Positions 6,599-10,731 of a DNA stretch of 10,731 nucleotides are shown piece after piece. This DNA is from an uncultured Variovorax sp. (GTDB lineage: Bacteria; Pseudomonadota; Gammaproteobacteria; Burkholderiales; Burkholderiaceae): contig CAMLCW010000169.1 of NCBI GenBank assembly GCA_946478645.1, positions 1 through 10,731 on the forward strand, written 5' to 3'. Under the pieces are notes generated by a model. The model did no database searches, was not told the DNA's origin, and saw only the letters and a program-made list of their open reading frames with translations. Position 1 is the stretch's first letter, and each line of letters begins with the position of its first letter. The position numbers and the translations under genes are program-made.

Positions 6599-7423
6599 AT
6601 GACCGACACCGCCGCCGCACCCGTCCGCCTCAACAAACGCATGGCCGAACTCGGCCTGTGCTCGCGCCGCGAGGCCGACGACTGGATCGCGCAGGGCTGG
6701 GTGCGCGTCAACGGCAAGCCGGCCGAGATGGGCGTCAAGGTCACGCCCAACGACCGCATCGAGGTCGACAAGGCCGCCAAGGGCCAGCAGGCGAACCAGG
6801 TCACCATCCTGATCCACAAGCCCATCGGCTACGTGAGCGCGCAGGCCGAAGACGGGCACGAGCCGGCGGTCGTGCTGTTCACGCCGCCCAACCGCTGGGC
6901 CGAGGACAACACCCGCTTCTTCTTCAGCCCCCAGCAATTGCGCGGCCTGGCGCCCTGCGGGCGGCTCGACATCGATTCGACCGGCCTGCTCGTGATGACG
7001 CAGGACGGGCGCATCGCGCGCCAGCTGATCGGCGAAGACTCGGTGATGGAGAAGGAATACCTCGTGCGCGTGGCCTGGCATGGCCTCGGCCAGCCCGCGC
7101 CCACCGGCCAGCTGGTGCGGCTCGACGACGACGACCCGGTCACCACCAACGTGCAGGCGGTGTTTCCGCCCGCGCTGCTGGCGCGGCTGCGCCACGGCCT
7201 GAGTCTCGACGGCCAGCCGCTCAAGCCCGCGCGGGTCGAGTGGCAGAACCCCGAGCAGCTGCGCTTCGTGCTCACCGAAGGCAAGAAGCGCCAGATCCGC
7301 CGCATGTGCGAACTGGTCGGCCTCAAGGTGGTGGGCCTCAAGCGCGTGCGCATCGGCAAGGTGATGCTCGGCAACCTGCCGGTGGGACAGTGGCGCTACC
7401 TGGCGCCCCACGAGAAGTTCTGA
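6599..7423 (+). CDS. rluF: 23S rRNA pseudouridine synthase, RluF type (RsuA family)
   Basis: Predicted to isomerise a uridine in 23S rRNA to pseudouridine (U2604 in E. coli). The protein has 274 residues. An S4 RNA-binding domain covers about 9-57, with [19 protein letters not shown] closely matching E. coli RluF. The RsuA-type catalytic domain follows, with ILIHKPIGY (70-78), catalytic Asp124 in [25 protein letters not shown] and the RluF-like [19 protein letters not shown] near the end. Compared with E. coli RluF (290 residues) it lacks the basic C-terminal tail. It also carries about 20 extra residues rich in Phe, Pro and Trp just before the catalytic motif (about 96-117). ATG 6599 begins directly before the S4 domain. 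The gene is divergent from the glycosyltransferase (106 bp apart) and convergent with aqpZ (26 bp apart). RluF is preferred over RluB/RluE from S4 and RRMCE similarity; the exact target base is inferred. Confidence 0.85.
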   Translation: MTDTAAAPVRLNKRMAELGLCSRREADDWIAQGWVRVNGKPAEMGVKVTPNDRIEVDKAAKGQQANQVTILIHKPIGYVSAQAEDGHEPAVVLFTPPNRWAEDNTRFFFSPQQLRGLAPCGRLDIDSTGLLVMTQDGRIARQLIGEDSVMEKEYLVRVAWHGLGQPAPTGQLVRLDDDDPVTTNVQAVFPPALLARLRHGLSLDGQPLKPARVEWQNPEQLRFVLTEGKKRQIRRMCELVGLKVVGLKRVRIGKVMLGNLPVGQWRYLAPHEKF

Positions 7424-7427
7424 GCCC

Positions 7428-7451
7428 GGCCCAGCCCGGGGCCGCTGGGTC
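7428..7451. terminator. Hairpin between the convergent rluF and aqpZ genes
   Basis: CCCAGC (7430-7435) pairs with GCTGGG (7444-7449) around an 8-nt loop. As RNA it extends outward by a G-U and a G-C pair to 7428-7451. It fills the short gap between the two stop codons and overlaps the aqpZ TGA. No T-run follows on either strand, so termination would need Rho or be weak. Confidence 0.4.
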
Positions 7452-8154
7452 AGTCGTCCTGGCTGGCGAGCAGCGTGCGGTAGATCACCGCGCCGATGAC
7501 CGCGCCGGCGATCGGCGCGACCCAGAACAGCCACAGCTCCGACACCGCATACGACGGCCCGAACAGCGCCGGGCCGGTGCTGCGCGCGGGGTTGACCGAG
7601 GTGTTGGTCACGGGGATCGAGATCAGGTGGATCAGCGTCAGGCACAGGCCGATGGCCAGGCCCGCGAAGCCGCCCGCCGCGCGCTTGGCCGTGGCGCCGA
7701 GGATCACGATCAGGAACACCGCGGTCAGCACCACTTCACAGACCAGCGCGGCGGTCATGCCGTATTGGCCGGGCGAGTGCTCGCCGAAGCCGTTGGTCGC
7801 GAAGCCGCCGATCTCGGCGCCGGGCTTGCCGGTGGCGATCAGGTACAGCACGCCCGCGGCCGCGATGGCACCGAGCACCTGCGCGACGATGTAGCCCGCG
7901 AGCTGCGAGGCCTGGAAGCGCCCGGCGGCCGCGAGACCGATCGACACCGCAGGGTTGAAGTGCGCGCCCGAGATCGGGCCGAGCGCGTAGGCCCCGGTCA
8001 CCACCGTGAGGCCGAAGGCGAGCGAGACGCCGAGGAACCCGATGCCCAGTTCCGGAAAACCGGCCGCCAGCACGGCGCTGCCGCAGCCGCCGAGCGTGAG
8101 CCAGAAAGTACCTATGAACTCCGCCGACCATTTTTTGTAGGTGCTATGTTCCAC
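7450..8154 (-). CDS. aqpZ: Aquaporin Z, water channel
   Basis: Inner-membrane channel for rapid osmotic water flow, a homotetramer in known relatives. The protein has 234 residues against 231 in E. coli AqpZ and is strikingly similar to it ([24 protein letters not shown]). Both pore motifs are intact: NPA at 67-69 (HFNPAVS) and 188-190 (SVNPARS). The selectivity filter matches water-specific AqpZ: F47, H176, T185 and R191, equivalent to E. coli F43, H174, T183 and R189; a glycerol channel would have Gly in place of the His. It has the six-helix, two-half-helix layout of the MIP family. The start is GTG at 8154, supported by AGGAG 9 nt upstream and by alignment to E. coli. The frame stays open upstream to 8412, but that part has no homology and crosses the promoter. 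It is divergent from htpG and convergent with rluF. Confidence 0.96.
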   Translation of the reverse strand: MEHSTYKKWSAEFIGTFWLTLGGCGSAVLAAGFPELGIGFLGVSLAFGLTVVTGAYALGPISGAHFNPAVSIGLAAAGRFQASQLAGYIVAQVLGAIAAAGVLYLIATGKPGAEIGGFATNGFGEHSPGQYGMTAALVCEVVLTAVFLIVILGATAKRAAGGFAGLAIGLCLTLIHLISIPVTNTSVNPARSTGPALFGPSYAVSELWLFWVAPIAGAVIGAVIYRTLLASQDD

Positions 8155-8163
8155 GTTTTTCTT

Positions 8164-8168
8164 CTCCT
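8164..8168 (-). promoter_or_regulatory. Shine-Dalgarno that fixes the aqpZ GTG start
   Basis: The minus strand reads AGGAG with a 9-nt purine-rich spacer to GTG 8154-8152. This supports a GTG start in a gene that has no ATG near the conserved N-terminus. It is one of only two clear Shine-Dalgarno sites in the window. Confidence 0.8.
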
Positions 8169-8190
8169 CGAATGTTGATGAACGCCTGCG

Positions 8191-8225
8191 TCCCCTCCGG
8201 GCGCGGGCGGATTCTAGGGAGGGGA
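8191..8225. promoter_or_regulatory. 8-bp inverted repeat straddling the aqpZ -10 box
   Basis: TCCCCTCC (8191-8198) and GGAGGGGA (8218-8225) are perfect inverted arms 19 bp apart. The -10 hexamer (8211-8216) lies between them and the predicted transcription start falls inside the dyad. This placement fits a repressor operator, but no regulator can be named and chance cannot be excluded in GC-rich DNA. Confidence 0.4.
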
Positions 8226-8240
8226 GACGACAGGTGTTAA
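8211..8240 (-). promoter_or_regulatory. Sigma-70-type promoter of aqpZ
   Basis: On the minus strand -35 TTAACA (8240-8235, 5 of 6) and -10 TAGAAT (8216-8211, 5 of 6) are separated by 18 bp. Transcription would start near 8204 and leave a leader of about 50 nt. This is the best sigma-70 match in the window. Confidence 0.65.
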
Positions 8241-8319
8241 ATCTTTTCCTAGTGAACGGAATATCTTCACAATTCGACGGTTTTTCGATGAACTGGCGAC
8301 CAGCTGGCATGCGGCGGAG

Positions 8320-8349
8320 CCCTTGTGATCCGATGCACCGGCCCCAACT
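8320..8349 (+). promoter_or_regulatory. Sigma-32 (heat-shock) promoter of htpG
   Basis: CCCTTGTGA (8320-8328) resembles the sigma-32 -35 box CCCTTGAA, and CCCCAACT (8342-8349) resembles the -10 box CCCCATNT. The spacer is 13 bp, within the sigma-32 range. Transcription would start near 8356, giving a leader of about 68 nt. htpG is a classic sigma-32 regulon member, so sequence and context agree. Confidence 0.7.
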
Positions 8350-8402
8350 CGCAGAGTTGGCAGGCCGGGCGGCGCGGACGCCGCACGGCTTAGAATTTTT
8401 TT
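8344..8402 (+). promoter_or_regulatory. Structured htpG leader: two hairpins then a T-tract
   Basis: First element: CCAACT/AGTTGG (8344-8349/8355-8360), a perfect 6-bp dyad with a 5-nt loop that overlaps the -10 box and likely start point, so it may act as DNA. Second element: GCCG (8364-8367), G-A mismatch, GCGGCG (8369-8374), CGGA loop, CGCCGC (8379-8384), CGGC (8386-8389), a very stable RNA hairpin. Six nucleotides later come seven T residues (8396-8402). This looks like a weak terminator or attenuator inside the leader. TAGAAT at 8391-8396 also resembles a sigma-70 -10 box but has no matching -35. Confidence 0.5.
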
Positions 8403-8423
8403 GCTTCGACACTCATCACTTCC

Positions 8424-10460
8424 ATGGCTGATTCCTCCCATACGAAACTCCCGTTCCAGGCTGAAGTCGCGCAACTGCTGCACCTCGTCACGCATGCGCT
8501 GTACTCCAACAAGGAAATCTTCCTGCGCGAGCTGATCTCGAATGCATCGGACGCCTGCGACAAGCTGCGCTTCGAGGCCATCGACCAGCCCGGCCTGTAC
8601 GAAGACCAGCCCGAGCTCGACGTGCGCTTGTCGTTCGACAAGGCCGCGCGCACCATCACCATCACCGACCGCGGCATCGGCCTGTCGCGCCAGGAAGCGA
8701 TCGACAACCTCGGCACCATCGCCAAGAGCGGTACCAAGGACTTCATGAGCAAGCTCAGCGGCGACCAGAAGGCCGACGCGCAGCTGATCGGCCAGTTCGG
8801 CGTGGGCTTCTACTCGGGCTTCATCGTGGCCGACAAGATCACGGTCGAGTCGCGCCGCGCGGGCCTCCCGCCCGAGCAGGGCGTGCGCTGGACGAGCGGC
8901 GGCGCGGGCGACTTCGAGGTCGACGACATCACGCGCGCCGAGCGCGGCACCAGCATCACGCTGCACCTGCGCGAAGACGCCGACGAGTACCTCAACGCCT
9001 GGAAGCTCAAGCAGATCGTCGGCAAGTATTCCGACCACATCTCGCTGCCCATCCTCATGGAAAAAGAGGAATGGAAGGAAGGCGAGAACGACCAGCCCGG
9101 CGACATGGTCAAGACCGGCGAATGGGAGACGGTCAACAAGGCCAACGCGCTCTGGAGCCGCAACAAGAAGGACATCACGCCCGAGCAGTACCAGGAGTTC
9201 TACAAGGCGATCAGCCACGACTTCGAGGCGCCGCTGGCCTGGAGCCACAACCGCGTCGAGGGCAGCACCGAGTACACGCAGCTGCTCTACATCCCCTCGA
9301 AGGCGCCGTTCGACCTGTGGAACCGCGACAAGAGCGCGGGCGTCAAGCTCTATGTGAAGCGCGTCTTCATCATGGACGACGCCGAGGCGCTGATGCCGAG
9401 CTACCTGCGCTTCGTCAAGGGCGTGATCGACTCGTCCGACCTGCCGCTCAACGTGAGCCGCGAGCTGCTGCAGGAAAGCCGCGACGTGAAGGCGATCCGC
9501 GAAGGCAGCACCAAGCGCGTGCTGGGCATGCTCGAAGACTTGGCCAAGAAGCAGAAGACCGGCCCCGAAAGCACCGAGGGCAAGATCGACGTCGGGTCGG
9601 GCGAATCGGTGCCCGCGCCCGAGCCGACCGAAGTCGTGACGGACGTGGTCGACAAGAACGCGCCCACCGCCGCCGAGACCGCCGCGGCCGCCGCCGACGA
9701 CTCGGGCAAGTACGCCCGTTTCTATGCCGAGTTCGGCTCGGTGCTGAAGGAAGGCCTGGGCGAGGACTTTGCCAACCGCGACCGCATCGCCAAGCTGCTG
9801 CGCTTCGCCTCGACCGCGACCGACGCGGTGACCGTGAGCTTCGCCGACTACAAGGCGCGCATGAAGGAAGGCCAGGACGCGATCTACTACATCACGGCCG
9901 ACAACCTCGCCGCCGCCAAGAACAGCCCGCAGCTCGAGGTCTTCAAGAAGAAGGGCATCGAGGTGCTCTTGATGACCGACCGCGTCGACGAGTGGGCGCT
10001 GAACTACCTGACCGAGTTCGACGGCACGCCGCTGCAGAGCGTGGCCAAGGGCGCGGTCGATCTCGGCAAGCTGCAGGACGAGGCCGAGAAGAAGGCCGCC
10101 GAGGAAGCCGCCGAATCGTTCAAGCCGCTGCTCGACAAGCTCAAGGAAGCGCTCAAGGACAAGGCCGAGGACGTGCGCGTGACCACGCGCCTGGTCGATT
10201 CGCCCGCCTGCCTGGTGGTGCAGGACGGCGGCATGAGCACGCAGCTCGCGCGCATGCTCAAGCAGGCCGGCCAGCCGGCGCCCGACCTGAAGCCGGTGCT
10301 CGAGGTCAACGCCGACCATGCGCTGGTGAAGAAGCTCGAAGGCTCGGCGCATTTCGACGACCTGGCCCACATCCTGTTCGACCAGGCGCTGCTGGCCGAA
10401 GGCAGTCTGCCGGCCGATCCCGCGGCCTACGTGCGGCGCGTCAACGCGCTCCTGGTGTGA
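8424..10460 (+). CDS. htpG: Hsp90-family molecular chaperone HtpG
   Basis: Cytosolic ATP-dependent chaperone, a homodimer in known relatives. The N-terminal GHKL ATPase domain holds [19 protein letters not shown] (27-45; E36 and N40 match the catalytic Glu and Mg-binding Asn), TDRGIGLS (81-88), [10 protein letters not shown] (95-104) and [11 protein letters not shown] (123-133). The middle domain carries [15 protein letters not shown] (340-354) with the conserved catalytic-loop Arg346. The C-terminal dimerisation domain ends in VRRVNALLV. The protein has 678 residues against 624 in E. coli. Most of the excess is an Ala/Pro/acidic segment at about 377-425, between LEDLAKK and [11 protein letters not shown], where E. 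coli has only a few residues. ATG 8424 matches the family N-terminus; no Shine-Dalgarno is seen. A sigma-32-like promoter and hairpins precede it, and a lipoprotein gene overlaps its stop. Confidence 0.98.
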   Translation: MADSSHTKLPFQAEVAQLLHLVTHALYSNKEIFLRELISNASDACDKLRFEAIDQPGLYEDQPELDVRLSFDKAARTITITDRGIGLSRQEAIDNLGTIAKSGTKDFMSKLSGDQKADAQLIGQFGVGFYSGFIVADKITVESRRAGLPPEQGVRWTSGGAGDFEVDDITRAERGTSITLHLREDADEYLNAWKLKQIVGKYSDHISLPILMEKEEWKEGENDQPGDMVKTGEWETVNKANALWSRNKKDITPEQYQEFYKAISHDFEAPLAWSHNRVEGSTEYTQLLYIPSKAPFDLWNRDKSAGVKLYVKRVFIMDDAEALMPSYLRFVKGVIDSSDLPLNVSRELLQESRDVKAIREGSTKRVLGMLEDLAKKQKTGPESTEGKIDVGSGESVPAPEPTEVVTDVVDKNAPTAAETAAAAADDSGKYARFYAEFGSVLKEGLGEDFANRDRIAKLLRFASTATDAVTVSFADYKARMKEGQDAIYYITADNLAAAKNSPQLEVFKKKGIEVLLMTDRVDEWALNYLTEFDGTPLQSVAKGAVDLGKLQDEAEKKAAEEAAESFKPLLDKLKEALKDKAEDVRVTTRLVDSPACLVVQDGGMSTQLARMLKQAGQPAPDLKPVLEVNADHALVKKLEGSAHFDDLAHILFDQALLAEGSLPADPAAYVRRVNALLV

Positions 10461-10731
10461 CGCCGCGGCCGCGCACCGGGCGTGCCACCGCGAGTTTCGC
10501 GGCGGCGCTGCTGCCATTGCTCCTGGTGGGCGGCTGTTCGCACTACGCCCTCGGCATTCCGCTGGTGCCCGGGCTCTCGCTGGGCCTTGGCGCCACGAAG
10601 GACGGCAACTTCTCGGTCGGCCTGAACACCGGCTGGGGGCCGCTCGGCGCCGGTGTGGCGCTGCACGACAACGGCGCCGTGACCGGCTCGGCCAGTGCCG
10701 GCGTGGGGGTCGGCGTCGGGCCGGTCGGCAC
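10457..10731 (+). CDS. Predicted Gly-rich lipoprotein, 3'-truncated by the window edge
   Basis: This gene overlaps the htpG stop as GTGA: GTG 10457-10459 shares bases with TGA 10458-10460. The visible 91 codons start [20 protein letters not shown], a basic n-region and hydrophobic h-region, followed by LLLVGGC with a lipobox-like VGGC and Cys27 as the likely lipidated residue. Lipobox position -2 is Gly, which is tolerated but not typical. After the Cys the sequence is rich in Gly and Val with alternating small residues ([22 protein letters not shown], then [10 protein letters not shown]), which could be beta-strand repeats. I do not recognise the family. Translation is probably coupled to htpG because no Shine-Dalgarno is visible, so it may share heat-shock control. 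The C-terminus and true length are outside the window. Confidence 0.7.
   Translation, partial: MTPRPRTGRATASFAAALLPLLLVGGCSHYALGIPLVPGLSLGLGATKDGNFSVGLNTGWGPLGAGVALHDNGAVTGSASAGVGVGVGPVG

Noticed and set aside
5677..8178. 833-codon plus-strand open frame across three genes
   Set aside because: It runs antisense to the glycosyltransferase and aqpZ and out of frame with rluF, all of which have clear family motifs. The translation is low-complexity.
8155..8412. N-terminal extension of aqpZ upstream of GTG 8154
   Set aside because: The extension has no aquaporin similarity, crosses the promoter and includes the leader of htpG. The GTG has a good Shine-Dalgarno and aligns with the AqpZ N-terminus.
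8214..10517. 767-codon minus-strand open frame opposite htpG
   Set aside because: Antisense shadow of htpG with His/Leu/Arg/Val-rich composition typical of GC-driven open frames. No start context or domain.
1..10731. A defence, toxin-antitoxin or mobile island
   Set aside because: All recognisable genes are chromosomal housekeeping or stress genes with similar GC and codon use. No integrase, transposase, toxin or restriction motif is seen.

Overview
The window is very GC-rich chromosomal DNA. Its gene content and protein sequences look like a betaproteobacterium of the Burkholderiales, most likely Comamonadaceae (Variovorax/Acidovorax-like). That placement is inferred from recalled family resemblance, not from a search. 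Eight protein-coding genes are supported, and all but the two edge genes are complete. I see no tRNA, rRNA, CRISPR array, insertion sequence or prophage gene.

Layout. (1) Positions 1-3258, plus strand: the 3' 846 codons of kdpD, a K+/turgor sensor kinase whose N-terminal Walker A lies off the left edge, followed 19 nt later by its response regulator kdpE. (2) Positions 3259-3616: a non-coding gap packed with repeats, namely a hexamer run, a 20-bp tandem duplication, a perfect 9-bp hairpin and a nested inverted repeat about 144 bp long. (3) Positions 3617-6492, minus strand: an MGDG-synthase-type glycosyltransferase, an unrecognised four-helix membrane protein that overlaps it by ATGA, and, 78 bp downstream, a zinc-independent MDR oxidoreductase. 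(4) Positions 6599-7423, plus: an RluF-type rRNA pseudouridine synthase, possibly translated from a leaderless mRNA. (5) Positions 7450-8154, minus: the aquaporin aqpZ, with a GTG start and a readable sigma-70 promoter. (6) Positions 8424-10460, plus: the Hsp90 chaperone htpG, with a sigma-32-like promoter, two leader hairpins and an insert of about 48 residues in the protein. (7) Position 10457 to the right edge, plus: the start of a Gly-rich lipoprotein that begins at a GTG overlapping the htpG stop codon.

How the genes fit together. KdpD and KdpE form a phosphorelay that in other bacteria switches on the kdpFABC potassium pump under K+ limitation or osmotic stress. AqpZ carries water across the inner membrane. 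The glycosyltransferase and membrane protein form an apparent two-gene unit that probably acts on membrane lipids. HtpG is a heat-shock chaperone. Osmotic and envelope stress is a loose common theme, but the genes are read in several separate transcription units and I see no evidence of one integrated system.

The best candidates for something undescribed are the glycosyltransferase/membrane-protein pair, the structured htpG leader, the HtpG insert, the htpG-lipoprotein overlap and the mosaic of repeats after kdpE.
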